A stretch of 15,774 nucleotides of DNA from LMEP-6097 sp049314535 (GTDB lineage: Bacteria > Cyanobacteriota > Vampirovibrionia > LMEP-6097): assembly GCA_049314535.1 (NCBI GenBank), contig JBMOEX010000050.1, forward strand, positions 1 through 15,774, read 5' to 3'. Made by a program: the position numbers and the translations under genes. Of the stretch, positions 1 to 7,237 are shown in pieces. The first letter of the stretch is position 1; each line of letters starts with the position of its first letter. The notes under the pieces were generated by a model, which worked only from the letters and a program-made list of their open reading frames with translations, ran no database searches and was not told where the DNA came from.

Positions 1-52
1 ACTTTAACTCGCACTGGTTGCTTCGATGGTTCAAATCTATCCAGGCGCACCA
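1..52 (+). tRNA. 3' part of a class II tRNA, probably tRNA-Leu (cut by window edge)
   Basis: Bases 25-41 form a T arm: stem GATGG, loop TTCAAAT, stem CTATC. They are followed by a 7-nt acceptor strand CAGGCGC, discriminator A (49) and an encoded CCA (50-52), then TTTTT. The bases before the T arm do not fit a 5-nt variable loop with a paired anticodon stem, but GCA/TGC at 11-13 and 19-21 can close a long variable arm. A class II tRNA with A73 is most likely Leu, since Ser normally has G73. The 5' half and the anticodon lie outside the window, so the identity is inferred. Confidence 0.6.
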
Positions 53-67
53 TTTTTAAAGATTCCA

Positions 68-103
68 GAAGGTGAAAAAACTTGCGTCTTGCGCTTCACC
101 TTC
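68..103. repeat. Inverted repeat (hairpin) downstream of tRNA
   Basis: GAAGGTGAA (68-76) and TTCACCTTC (95-103) are perfect 9-bp complements around an 18-nt loop. No T run follows on either strand, so it is not a classical intrinsic terminator. It lies between the tRNA and the convergent gene ending at 142 and may separate the two transcripts. Confidence 0.5.
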
Positions 104-141
104 GTAGATTATACCTAGTATCTATAGCTTTATTAGCCCTA

Positions 142-417
142 TTAGAATTTGATTATGGGTAAGAGGCAGATCACCACGTTCCATATAGGTTTATTCAGAT
201 GAACAGGGATCAAAGGATTGTACAATACAGCGATTGCGAGAAGAGTAAATCTGTGAGCCTCACTCACTGAGATCTTTTGTAGCAACCATAGAGCATTAGC
301 AGTTACTAAAAATCTTAGTAGGGTGTAGTAGGCATAAGGAAAAGGCAAGAATAGAGCTAGTAGTAAAAAGGGTAAGGAGAATAGGCTTAACATTAATATA
401 AATAGTAAGCTCTTCAT
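142..417 (-). CDS. Small membrane protein, DUF6804-like
   Basis: A 91-residue protein that is almost entirely hydrophobic. It has a long N-terminal hydrophobic stretch (about 3-27), a second around 31-46, a third around 56-67 and a last one around 77-90. The segment with LYNPLIPVHLNKPIW resembles the motif of small DUF6804 membrane proteins (YNP-hydrophobic-HL-W), recognised from memory and not verified. It probably sits in the cytoplasmic membrane; no enzymatic residues are evident. The gene starts 13 nt after the stop of the XRE-like gene on the same strand, so the two are likely co-transcribed. The function is unknown. Confidence 0.6.
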   Translation of the reverse strand: MKSLLFILMLSLFSLPFLLLALFLPFPYAYYTLLRFLVTANALWLLQKISVSEAHRFTLLAIAVLYNPLIPVHLNKPIWNVVICLLPIIKF

Positions 418-430
418 AGCTTGAGTTCTA

Positions 431-628
431 TTAAACTTTTTTAAAAAGAACTTCTTTCGGATCTATCTCATAGATTAGACTTAAAGCACCGAGTATATCA
501 GCTCTACAAGAAATTAGATCACGCTCAAGTTTTGATAAATTTGCTTTAGAACATTTCACTTTAAAGTCTCTTAGAAATTCAATTACTACGTCTTGTGGCA
601 TTTCTTTTTTCTCTCTTATTAGCTTCAA
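431..628 (-). CDS. Small XRE/Cro-C1-type HTH protein
   Basis: A 65-residue protein that fits a single helix-turn-helix domain of the XRE class: KLIREKKEMPQDVV corresponds to helix 1-2, SKANLSKLERD to the recognition helix and following turn (the usual S-x-L/I-S-K-I/L-E-R signature), and ALSLIYEIDPKEVLF to the closing helices. The start is TTG at 628, preceded by GGAAG at a suitable distance; an internal ATG at 601 would delete helix 1. The frame stays open upstream and encodes NIGSYLKL, which also looks like XRE sequence, so the ancestral start may have been further out. It probably binds DNA and may regulate itself, the membrane protein behind it, or the divergent gene whose start is 80 bp away. 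Confidence 0.65.
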   Translation of the reverse strand: MKLIREKKEMPQDVVIEFLRDFKVKCSKANLSKLERDLISCRADILGALSLIYEIDPKEVLFKKV

Positions 629-708
629 ATAGCTTCCAATATTACGCCTTAAACGAAGTTGTTTTATATAAGAAACTTTCTGCTAATATAGAAAATGGTA
701 TTTTAAAT

Positions 709-1365
709 ATGAAACAAGACCTGCATAAGAAAAGCATTAAGCTAATATCCATAATGCTTTTAGCTATTACGGTTATGACTTTTAACAGTGTTAGTGCTGA
801 GGATGAGTCATCAATGACTGGACAGATCGGACACAAGATGCAAGAATCGTCTAATTCGCTTCAGTCATTAGATTTCAAGACATTATTAAATCAATATAGA
901 GCTAAACAAGTTATTAAAAGCTCTAATGATGGGCTTAGTGAGTTTAAATATTTGAATCCTAAAAGAGTAAAAAAATTACTACTCGCAGATTGGTCGCTTA
1001 TTATCAAGAATGATTCTCCAAGCATAACAATTGATCAAGGTGATTTTATTTTATCAATTAGTGATGCAAATCTTGATTCTCGTGGAAATGGAAGCTTTAC
1101 TTATCGTCTATATGATACCGATACAAGTGGTTATTATGCTGATAGTTTGGGCTTTATCACAAATGGAGTTCTCTATCTAGCATCTCCCTATATTAATTCC
1201 TACTCCATAATGGCAATAAACCTGATTACATTTACGGGAGAAGTGGTATTTGAGCAACACTCAAAATTCCCTTGCGAATGGGCAAATGATCGAAAATCTT
1301 ATACCTGCACCAATTTAGAGCCTAGAAGTGTATTTATTCTACCTGTGGAATTTAAAAGACTTTGA
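709..1365 (+). CDS. Secreted hypothetical protein
   Basis: I do not recognise the family. I chose ATG at 709 over an upstream in-frame ATG at 595, because 709 gives a textbook signal peptide: a KKSIK-type charged start, hydrophobic SIMLLAITVMTF, and a VSA cleavage site before EDESS. The earlier start would overlap the divergent HTH gene. The mature part is about 188 residues, rich in Ser, Asn, Asp and aromatic residues, consistent with a beta-rich exported protein. Two cysteines near the C-terminus (in FPCEW and YTCTN) are the only ones in the mature protein and could form a disulfide, which fits a periplasmic or extracellular place. No lipobox or further membrane segment is visible. Confidence 0.65.
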   Translation: MKQDLHKKSIKLISIMLLAITVMTFNSVSAEDESSMTGQIGHKMQESSNSLQSLDFKTLLNQYRAKQVIKSSNDGLSEFKYLNPKRVKKLLLADWSLIIKNDSPSITIDQGDFILSISDANLDSRGNGSFTYRLYDTDTSGYYADSLGFITNGVLYLASPYINSYSIMAINLITFTGEVVFEQHSKFPCEWANDRKSYTCTNLEPRSVFILPVEFKRL

Positions 1366-1655
1366 CCAGTAGTCATATTTCAAAAATCCCTCAAGTAGCG
1401 AGAGCCAATACATAAGAAATATTAAAGCCCCCCCTTGGGTAAGTAACTTTAATTAAAAATTTTATTGTAGTAAATTAATGTATATGTCTCCAGAAGCTTC
1501 TATCTTGACATTCTTTTTTGTCTATTATGCGTACCTGCCCTTGCCCAGACTGTAATTGTATGTTTAAAACTTCGCCTAATGTGGTACTATACATATTGTA
1601 GGTGAACGTCGGCCTCACGCCGTGTGTAAAAGAGTCACTGACACTCGAACCTAGC
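1366..1655. other. Intergenic stretch without a recognisable gene
   Basis: Apart from the candidate small RNA at its right end (1597-1676), I see no coding sequence or tRNA here. It holds a C-rich run at 1429-1435 and an AT-rich stretch around 1440-1490. A perfect TTGACA hexamer at 1505-1510 has no -10 at proper spacing (TATTAT comes only 12 bp later). It is probably decayed accessory DNA. Confidence 0.5.
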
Positions 1656-1676
1656 CTACAGCTCTTTTATTTTTTC
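1597..1676 (+). ncRNA. Candidate small RNA with promoter and terminator-like end
   Basis: TGGTACTAT at 1582-1590 reads as an extended -10 element, with an AT-rich but weak -35 area near 1562-1568. The predicted transcript starts near 1597 and contains a hairpin CGGC/GCCG around CTCAC. AAAAGAG (1628-1634) pairs with CTCTTTT (1662-1668), followed by ATTTTTT. The local G+C is higher than around it. The T-rich end is also the antisense of Lys/Glu codons at the end of the DUF3800 remnant, so the terminator could be coincidental. Confidence 0.3.
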
Positions 1677-1951
1677 TAACAATATTGGGTTTTTCTGTGT
1701 GTAATAGACTCCGTAGTCTTTTTTTGTTTTATCATCCAGATCCCAGATCAAACTATATTTATCTCTTAGATAATTGAAGTATGAATCATCATCTTCTTGA
1801 TAATTTCCTCTATGGGTTCTAAGACTTCTAGTGAGCCAAGCATAAAAGTTTTTGAAACTCCCTCTACACCTAATAATGAGCGACCTTTCTTGTCAAACCG
1901 AGAGAGATCTCCAGATTCATCAACAAAAAAATATGTTCTCTTATTTTCCAT
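1656..1951 (-). pseudogene. DUF3800 protein remnant, frameshifted and internally deleted
   Basis: The first 50 codons from ATG 1951 encode the typical DUF3800 N-terminus: YFFVDESGD, then KKGRSLLGVEGVSKTFMLG with a conserved acidic residue pair in DESGD. The family belongs to the RNase H-like fold. At about 1800 the frame breaks. The -1 frame continues as DDDSYFNYLRDKYSLIWDL and ends with VYYTQKNPILLEKIKEL before a stop at 1656-1658, which resembles DUF3800 C-termini. Full-length members have well over 200 residues, so the middle is missing. The start lies 10 bp after the recombinase stop, as in an operon of a mobile element. It is very likely non-functional. Confidence 0.65.
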
Positions 1952-1960
1952 AATTTAATC

Positions 1961-2305
1961 CTACCACTCCCTCATAGCAGCTACGACCTCATCAACGCTA
2001 GTCATACAGTAGCCTTGAGTAGTGCTTAAATCAGCATGACCGCAAGCTATTCTTAAATGGTTTAATGGTCTACCTTTCGCAGCATTTATAGTTACGAAGG
2101 ACCTTCTAAGGCTATGCGGGCTTATCCCTTTCAAACCTAATTTATTAGCTAATCCTGATATTTTTTTATTTAACCTATCTACTGTAAAGGGCTTTCCATC
2201 TTTATTTAAGAAAAAATATTCAGAATCAAAAGAAAGCCTAGCTTTAAGATATTCTAGTAATAATTCATAGGTCTCTGCTAGCAGATTTTCTTTTCCTGCT
2301 AATTT
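1961..2305 (-). pseudogene. Tyrosine recombinase (integrase) C-terminal fragment
   Basis: The minus-strand frame from about 2305 to the stop at 1961 encodes the catalytic end of a phage-type integrase. It contains SPHSLRRSF (the H-x-L-R-R box), then HLRIACGHADLSTTQGY, with the second conserved His and the nucleophile Tyr, and a short tail to MREW. Upstream of it LNKDGKPF and a preceding helix are typical of the region before the box. A stop at 2306-2308 closes the frame and no start codon is available, so the N-terminal DNA-binding part and the first catalytic Arg region are absent. The HTH gene and IS remnant occupy the place where they should be. It presumably mobilised the element that included DUF3800. 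Confidence 0.8.
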
Positions 2306-2332
2306 TTAATAGTTTTGAAATCTTTCTTTTGC

Positions 2333-2632
2333 TTAAATGTTTTTTAAGGCGTTTTGCAATTTTAGTTTTTTTTCCTTATCAAGCTCTAGCATTGTTTCAG
2401 CTAGAACAAGTTTTAAAGCTTGATTTTCTCTTTCTAGGCGTGCCATAGCCAATTCATTAGTTTTCTTTGATCCAGATTTGCCTATCTGATAGTAGATCAC
2501 ACGACCACTAGTTCCAAATTCATTAGCCAAATTAGCTACAGATTCTCCTTTACTTACACGGTCTTTTATCTCTAAAATTTGATCCTCGCTTAGCTTATTA
2601 TTTTTCAATTCTTCCAACCTCCTCTCTTTCAA
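2333..2632 (-). CDS. Small HTH protein with C-terminal coiled coil (OrfA-like)
   Basis: A 99-residue protein. Residues 18-52 (EDQILEIKDRVSKGESVANL and the following ANEFGTSGRVIYYQ) look like a Hin/transposase-type helix-turn-helix. Residues 62-95 (LARLEREN-type heptads continuing through LVLAETMLELDKEKK) form a leucine-zipper-like coiled coil. That layout is common for the OrfA subunit of IS3-like elements, but no OrfB follows, so it could also be a free regulator. The start is a TTG at 2632 right after an in-frame stop; there is no clear ribosome binding site. It lies 8 bp after the broken transposase. It may be a remnant; expression is uncertain. Confidence 0.45.
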   Translation of the reverse strand: MKERRLEELKNNKLSEDQILEIKDRVSKGESVANLANEFGTSGRVIYYQIGKSGSKKTNELAMARLERENQALKLVLAETMLELDKEKKLKLQNALKNI

Positions 2633-2640
2633 TTATTGGT

Positions 2641-3102
2641 TTATTTTATCGAGGGGGGAGCCATTTTACGGTTTTTGGGATTAACAGCTAGGGGAATAGT
2701 TAACGGCTTGCATTTAGAATGCTCAAAGGTCTCCATTTCATCAAAAAATATTTCACTAAGATCTTCTGTTTTTCTAGTTTTCTCTAGATGTTCTCTAGCT
2801 TTAAGACCATATTTCTTGACCCTTAGAGCTACTGTAGTTTGTTTAATGTTAAGTATCTGCGCAATGCCTCTTTGTGATACTCCTTTGCAGATTAATTTAA
2901 ATACTGTTTGGTTAAGATAGCGCTTTCTAAGGCGGTAGTCAAAACTTAAAGTCTGTTGTGAAAAGGATTTCCTGCATTTTTTGCAGTAATATTTCTGAAT
3001 AATTTTTCTATCTGATTTTCTCTGAAAAAAACCACGACGAATCACGGTTCCCCGAGCTTTACATATCGAACATTCCCCAAGACCATATACTCTTTCTTTC
3101 AT
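2641..3102 (-). pseudogene. IS transposase N-terminal part, truncated
   Basis: The 153 codons begin with a zinc-ribbon-like block: C15/C18 in CSICKARG and C40/C43 in YYCKKCRKSFS. An HTH follows (KGVSQRGIAQILNIKQTTVALRV), then FFDEMETFEHSKCKPLTIPLAV, the first Asp region of an IS1-like DDE domain. The frame then ends with a non-homologous tail after NPKNRK, so the rest of the catalytic domain (second Asp, Glu) is missing; intact relatives are roughly twice this length. The order zinc ribbon, HTH, DDE fits IS1/ISNCY-type transposases. A GGGG-TCATTTTT-CCCC motif at 3137-3152, beyond the start, may be a terminal repeat. I could not find its partner at the truncated end. Confidence 0.7.
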
Positions 3103-3162
3103 TCATAATATTTTCGCTCCATAACCTTCTGTTTTTTAGGGGTCATTTTTCCCCAAATTTAC

Positions 3163-4722
3163 TTAAGTGAAGTTAATAGGGGCAGTTTTTAAAATATACG
3201 CTAGCAGTGTCCTTACAGGAATTCCTGAAGCCCCCTTAGGAGACCAGTCCTGAGCATCCTCAAACCAACAAGGTCCAGCTATATCTATATGTAGCCATGG
3301 AATCTGTTCTTCTGAGCGAGGTTTTTTACCGATAAACTCTTTAATAAACAATCCACCGTTCTGAGCACCAGCCTGACCGCCAGCGCCACCATTAATAAGA
3401 TCTGCGATAGTAGATTTTAATTTCTCTTTATACTCATCATAAAGAGGTAGCTGCCACATACGCTCACCTTGTTCTTCAGCAGAGGCTTTTACTCTGTCAA
3501 GCAAAGCTTGATCATTAGTCATTAAGCCTGCACAGACATTCCCTAGTGCCGTAATACAAGCACCTGTCAGCGTTGCGATATCTATAATCTCGTCTGGATT
3601 TTTAGTCGATACATAAGCAACGGCGTCAGCGAGGGTTAATCTGCCTTCTGCATCAGTGTTATTAACTTCGATAGTCTTACCATTCATCGCAGTGATCACA
3701 TCCCCTGGTCTATAGGCTTTGCCGCTAGGCATATTTTCAGTAGCTGCAATAATGCCGGTAACCTGCACGCCAGCCGGTTGAAGCTGAGAGATAGCAGTCA
3801 TCACGGCTATAGTCGCTGCTGCACCAGACATATCTTCTTTCATCATTTCCATAGCTTTAGCTGGCTTAAGGCTGAGACCACCACTGTCGAAAGTCACTCC
3901 CTTACCTACTATCGCGATGTGTTTTTTGATTTTCCCTTTAGGAACATAGCTTATCTCTATAAATTTAGGAGGCTCCTCCGAACCAAGAGAGACAGCTAGG
4001 TAAGAACCCATTTTAAGCTTCTCGCAGTCAGCTTTTTCTAAGATTTTAACTGTTAGGTTTTCAGCTTTAATCTTTTTAGCCTCTTTCGCTAAATAGCTAG
4101 GAGTTACTACGCAAGCTGGCTCCCAAACCAGGTCTCTCGCTTTATTCGTCGCATTTGCGATTATTTCTGCTTTATAAATTATTTCTTTTTCTTTGGCTGA
4201 AGCCGTTTCAGAAAGAATAAGTACTTCTTCTAATTCTTTTTTATCTTTTTTAGGCTCAGTTTTATACTTCGTAAATTCATAATCGACAAGTATAGCTGTC
4301 TCCACAAGTAGAGATAAATCTTTAACTGCCTTTATAGCAAAGCTCTTTAATTTTTCTGCTTTAACTTTACGCACTAATGAAGCGATAGCTTTACGTTCAT
4401 TTTTTTTATTGAAGTCTTTTTCCTCACCAAGTCCTACTAAAATGATTTTTTTAGTATTCTGCATATCAAGATTAAATCTCTCTGCTGAATTGAGTTTTAT
4501 AACTAAAGTCTCACCTGCTTTAAATTCAAATTCTTCTTCTCTGATTGAATCTGCAAGATAACCATTTAACCTTTTATCGATACAGCTAAAAAGACTTGAA
4601 AGGCTAGGTTTTTTCTTATCCTGCTCAAACTCAGTAATTATAAGAGACTCTGCTGTAAAAGCAGATTTTTTTAAACTACCTAAAGACTTTTCTAAGTCTA
4701 ACTTCTTAAGCGTAAATTTCAT
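3163..4722 (-). CDS. pepA: Leucyl aminopeptidase (M17 family, PepA)
   Basis: A cytosolic dinuclear metallopeptidase that removes N-terminal residues from peptides. The N-terminal macro-like domain (about 1-170) is followed by the catalytic domain. GKGVTFDSGGLSLKP carries K274 and D279, the EDMSGAA stretch carries D297, and NNTDAEGRLTL carries D357, E359 and R361. These match the two-metal site and catalytic Lys/Arg of M17 enzymes. The 519-residue length is normal. It starts 34 bp after the stop of the glycosyltransferase gene. A TATAAT placed 9 nt before its ATG suggests a promoter of its own as well as read-through. In some bacteria PepA also binds DNA in site-specific recombination; nothing here shows that. 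Confidence 0.95.
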   Translation of the reverse strand: MKFTLKKLDLEKSLGSLKKSAFTAESLIITEFEQDKKKPSLSSLFSCIDKRLNGYLADSIREEEFEFKAGETLVIKLNSAERFNLDMQNTKKIILVGLGEEKDFNKKNERKAIASLVRKVKAEKLKSFAIKAVKDLSLLVETAILVDYEFTKYKTEPKKDKKELEEVLILSETASAKEKEIIYKAEIIANATNKARDLVWEPACVVTPSYLAKEAKKIKAENLTVKILEKADCEKLKMGSYLAVSLGSEEPPKFIEISYVPKGKIKKHIAIVGKGVTFDSGGLSLKPAKAMEMMKEDMSGAAATIAVMTAISQLQPAGVQVTGIIAATENMPSGKAYRPGDVITAMNGKTIEVNNTDAEGRLTLADAVAYVSTKNPDEIIDIATLTGACITALGNVCAGLMTNDQALLDRVKASAEEQGERMWQLPLYDEYKEKLKSTIADLINGGAGGQAGAQNGGLFIKEFIGKKPRSEEQIPWLHIDIAGPCWFEDAQDWSPKGASGIPVRTLLAYILKTAPINFT

Positions 4723-4756
4723 ATATCTCGTATTATAAACTGCTTTTCAGCATTTT

Positions 4757-5524
4757 TCATTTATGCAAGAAGCTTTTTAATAATAGAAGTAGAAAATTTT
4801 TTGAATTACTGACAAAACGCCTAAGCCTTTTGGGTTCTTGAAGAATTCGAAAGAACCATTCCAATTTCAATTTAATAAAAAGTTTTGGTGCTCTGCTTAG
4901 CTTTCCTGCAAATATATCAAAGCTGCCACCTACGCCGATCATCACAGTATTTTTAAAGAGATGCCTATATTTAGCAATTAGCAATTCTTGTGCTGGGGAG
5001 CCTAATGCTACTAATAATAATTCAGGATTGAAATTAACTATTCTCTCAATGATACTTTCTTCTTGGTTTTTTTCATAAAAACCATGTTCAAAGAGAAGTT
5101 CTTTGCTGGAATTTAAATCAAAGACCTCAGCCTCACTGTTAAGAGACTTAGAACCATACTTAATGGTTAATAAATTTCTTAAAGAATCACTGACCGCCTT
5201 TTCTGCACCAAGAAAAGCTATGCGTGAATAATTATTAATCAGCTTCTCTGCTAGATCTATTCCAGCTATTTTTTTAATTTTCTGTTTTGCAAGAATTCTT
5301 GCAAGTAAACAAATACTCTCACCGTCTGGAATTAAGAATTCAGCATCAGTAAGAATTTTTTTAAATTCTGGTATCTTCTCTGCAAGATTCAGGTGTTCCA
5401 TGTTGAGGGTAATTATGTGAATATTAGAATCATTCTGCATAGTGCCTTCTATAGTCGTTCTAAAATCAGCATCTAAGCTGTGGAAATCACTGACTAGGTA
5501 ATCTAATATTTTTACTTTAGGCAT
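4757..5524 (-). CDS. WecG/TagA/CpsF family glycosyltransferase
   Basis: A 255-residue GT26-type enzyme that transfers an N-acetylmannosamine-type sugar to a lipid-linked intermediate during surface polysaccharide or teichoic-acid-like polymer synthesis. The family pattern is clear: IITLNMEHLNLAEK (residues 37-50) with T39 and N41, FLIPDGESIC with the catalytic Asp at 67, the SLR...FLGAEKAVSD Rossmann-like middle, LLLVALGSPAQELLIAKYR, and VMIGVGGSFDIFAGKLSRAP. The basic, hydrophobic C-terminus (KLKLEWFFRILQEPKRLRRF) fits the membrane-binding appendage of this family. The start codon directly abuts the stop of the metalloprotease gene (TAA-ATG), so translation is probably coupled. The acceptor and donor cannot be told from sequence. 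Confidence 0.9.
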   Translation of the reverse strand: MPKVKILDYLVSDFHSLDADFRTTIEGTMQNDSNIHIITLNMEHLNLAEKIPEFKKILTDAEFLIPDGESICLLARILAKQKIKKIAGIDLAEKLINNYSRIAFLGAEKAVSDSLRNLLTIKYGSKSLNSEAEVFDLNSSKELLFEHGFYEKNQEESIIERIVNFNPELLLVALGSPAQELLIAKYRHLFKNTVMIGVGGSFDIFAGKLSRAPKLFIKLKLEWFFRILQEPKRLRRFVSNSKNFLLLLLKSFLHK

Positions 5525-7075
5525 TTAAAAGACTCTGAGGATTTTATTTGCCACAAGGTCGCCAGAGACTATATCTTCTGCTTGAATCGGGATACTGAAT
5601 GTGCCAGATAGCTCGTCTCCTAATATTCTTACAAATTTATTTAATGAGCTATATTTTACTTTGATGATTTTAGTAGTTTCATTAGATCTTATTCTTACAG
5701 GGTTTTCAGAGAAACTAATTAGGTTACCATAATCTGTAGAAAGATTGATGTAACGTGAACCTGAGCCGATTTTATCGATTCTTAGATTTATAGACTGTGC
5801 TTTATCTTTGGTAAGAAATATAACTTGATTAATAGCTTTACCACTTAACTCAAAATTAGCAGGTTCATTCTCACCTAGATTGATTTGTATATTATTAATG
5901 TTTTCTCCAGCTACTACATCTATTTTAAAAGCTTGGGCTAGAGCAGAATCTAAATCTAGATTCTGTAAAACATCCTTACTGCCGTTATAGAAAGATCTAG
6001 GAATGGAGCTTGGATTGTTTGGTGGATTATGCAAGCCGATTGATGAACCAGAGGTGAAACCTGCTGCAATAGGCTCTACTTTTATTATGTAAGACCCTGG
6101 GCTTAGGTAAGGAAGAACAAAATTCCCCTGCCCTAATCCATCTACGTCGCTTGCTGATGTAACTATTTGCTGAAGAGGATTGTTAATATTGTAGGCAATT
6201 ACATTTGCTCCTATTACAGCTTGATTGCCATTAATCAAGCTGCCAGTAATAGTTCCAGAATTATTAACTATCTGATTCTTAGGGTAAGCGATATTTATTG
6301 AGGATATATCATCTTTTTGGAGATTCAATTTGGGATTGGCACTGATAGGGAACATGATGGGAAATGTATTTAGATCTAAATCGGGAGAACTTTCCCCATT
6401 TGCAAATTTTTCATACTCGTCTATTTGTCCACCTTGGCTGTGATCTAATCCGACCATATGTGCAAATTCATGCAATATGGTGGATTTAAACTCATTGAGC
6501 AGTGTATTTAGATCCGCAACATCTGGGCGATTACTAAGTTTATAAAGATAGCCATTAATCAGGGACTGTGATTCAATGATGCCAGTAATTTGATTATTTT
6601 GGACACTGAAAAATCTAGCTGTGGCGAAGCCAAGGATATCGTTCTCTGAGCCTGCTCCCAGTACATCAATCAGTATTTTCCCTGAATCATCGAAAATGAT
6701 AGGACTGTAGCCAAGGGGGCCATCTGAAAAAAGTATAGAATTATAATTAGTTTCATCTACGTCGGAGGATATTAATCCATCACCATCTAGGCTGAAATCT
6801 AAGCTAGATACGTTTTCCCACGTACTCAGAATTTGATTCACACTATTCTGTAAAGTAGCGTTATTGAGATCTCCTAAAACACCTTTATCTATGCGGTATT
6901 TCACCGTCGCACTGCCATTGTTAATTCTATAAGTAGGGAAAAATAGTTTATTTGATGAACAGTTCTCTGGAACCAAATTTTGATCCAAACAGACACCCAG
7001 CAAACCAGCAGCTTTAACGGGATTAACCGTGAAAAGACTGATACTAAGGAAGCTTAAAATGATTAAAAGGTGCAT
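5525..7075 (-). CDS. Secreted matrixin-like zinc metalloprotease
   Basis: A 516-residue exported protein. Residues 1-22 form a hydrophobic signal peptide with cleavage near VKA-AG, although it lacks the usual early Lys/Arg. Residues 44-265 are a metzincin-type catalytic domain: HEFAHMVGLDHSQ places zinc ligands H202, H206 and H212 with E203 as general base, and FPIMFP (M241) is a Met-turn. GTITGSLINGNQAVIGANV to GSYIIKVEP (about 274-336) is a carboxypeptidase-regulatory/CnaB-like beta domain. The rest is beta-rich and ends without a sorting signal. No propeptide cysteine switch is evident. The matrixin call rests on the HExxHxxGxxHS motif; substrates are unknown. The first ATG has no Shine-Dalgarno and a 24-bp palindrome sits just upstream. 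It is the first gene of the operon with the glycosyltransferase and pepA. Confidence 0.85.
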   Translation of the reverse strand: MHLLIILSFLSISLFTVNPVKAAGLLGVCLDQNLVPENCSSNKLFFPTYRINNGSATVKYRIDKGVLGDLNNATLQNSVNQILSTWENVSSLDFSLDGDGLISSDVDETNYNSILFSDGPLGYSPIIFDDSGKILIDVLGAGSENDILGFATARFFSVQNNQITGIIESQSLINGYLYKLSNRPDVADLNTLLNEFKSTILHEFAHMVGLDHSQGGQIDEYEKFANGESSPDLDLNTFPIMFPISANPKLNLQKDDISSINIAYPKNQIVNNSGTITGSLINGNQAVIGANVIAYNINNPLQQIVTSASDVDGLGQGNFVLPYLSPGSYIIKVEPIAAGFTSGSSIGLHNPPNNPSSIPRSFYNGSKDVLQNLDLDSALAQAFKIDVVAGENINNIQINLGENEPANFELSGKAINQVIFLTKDKAQSINLRIDKIGSGSRYINLSTDYGNLISFSENPVRIRSNETTKIIKVKYSSLNKFVRILGDELSGTFSIPIQAEDIVSGDLVANKILRVF

Positions 7076-7082
7076 GAGTGTT

Positions 7083-7106
7083 TTAAGAAGCTTATAAGCT
7101 TCTTAA
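7083..7106. repeat. Perfect 24-bp palindrome upstream of the metalloprotease
   Basis: The half-site TTAAGAAGCTTA is followed immediately by its exact complement, with no spacer. It ends 7 bp before the metalloprotease start codon. It could be an operator for a dimeric regulator or a hairpin in the mRNA leader that hides the start. No T run follows on the plus strand, so it is not an obvious terminator. Confidence 0.6.
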
Positions 7107-7190
7107 TTCTAAATGATTTCCTTCCGTATTTGATGCAGGGTCGTCATTATAAAATTATTATTTATCTTTAGCAGATGCATTATTTTTACT

Positions 7191-7219
7191 TTGCAAAAAT
7201 CCCTGAAAAATATTATAAT
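7191..7219 (+). promoter_or_regulatory. Sigma-70-type promoter of rplS
   Basis: TTGCAA (7191-7196) and TATAAT (7214-7219) are separated by 17 bp, close to consensus. Transcription would start near 7226, giving a short leader with the ribosome binding site GAGGAA (7229-7234) just before the ATG at 7238. Confidence 0.8.
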
Positions 7220-7237
7220 CATTAATTCGAGGAAATT

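Noticed and set aside
595..708. Upstream extension of the secreted protein from the ATG at 595
   Set aside because: It overlaps the divergent HTH gene and places a charged start and signal peptide in the middle of the protein. The later ATG gives a normal signal peptide.
1505..1528. Promoter with perfect TTGACA
   Set aside because: The nearest -10-like hexamer (TATTAT) is only 12 bp away, outside working spacing, and no hexamer lies at 16-18 bp.
2641..2660. Right terminal inverted repeat of the IS at the truncation point
   Set aside because: The GGGGGGAGCCATTTT stretch shares only a G run and CATTTT with the motif at 3137-3152, and in the wrong orientation for an inverted repeat.
2636..2920. 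Plus-strand open frame opposite the transposase
   Set aside because: It is a mirror of the minus-strand transposase coding sequence, with no recognisable domain and unusual composition.
3137..3152. Intrinsic terminator for pepA
   Set aside because: The GGGG/CCCC stem is only 4 bp and on the pepA strand it is followed by A residues, not T. The T run lies on the wrong side.
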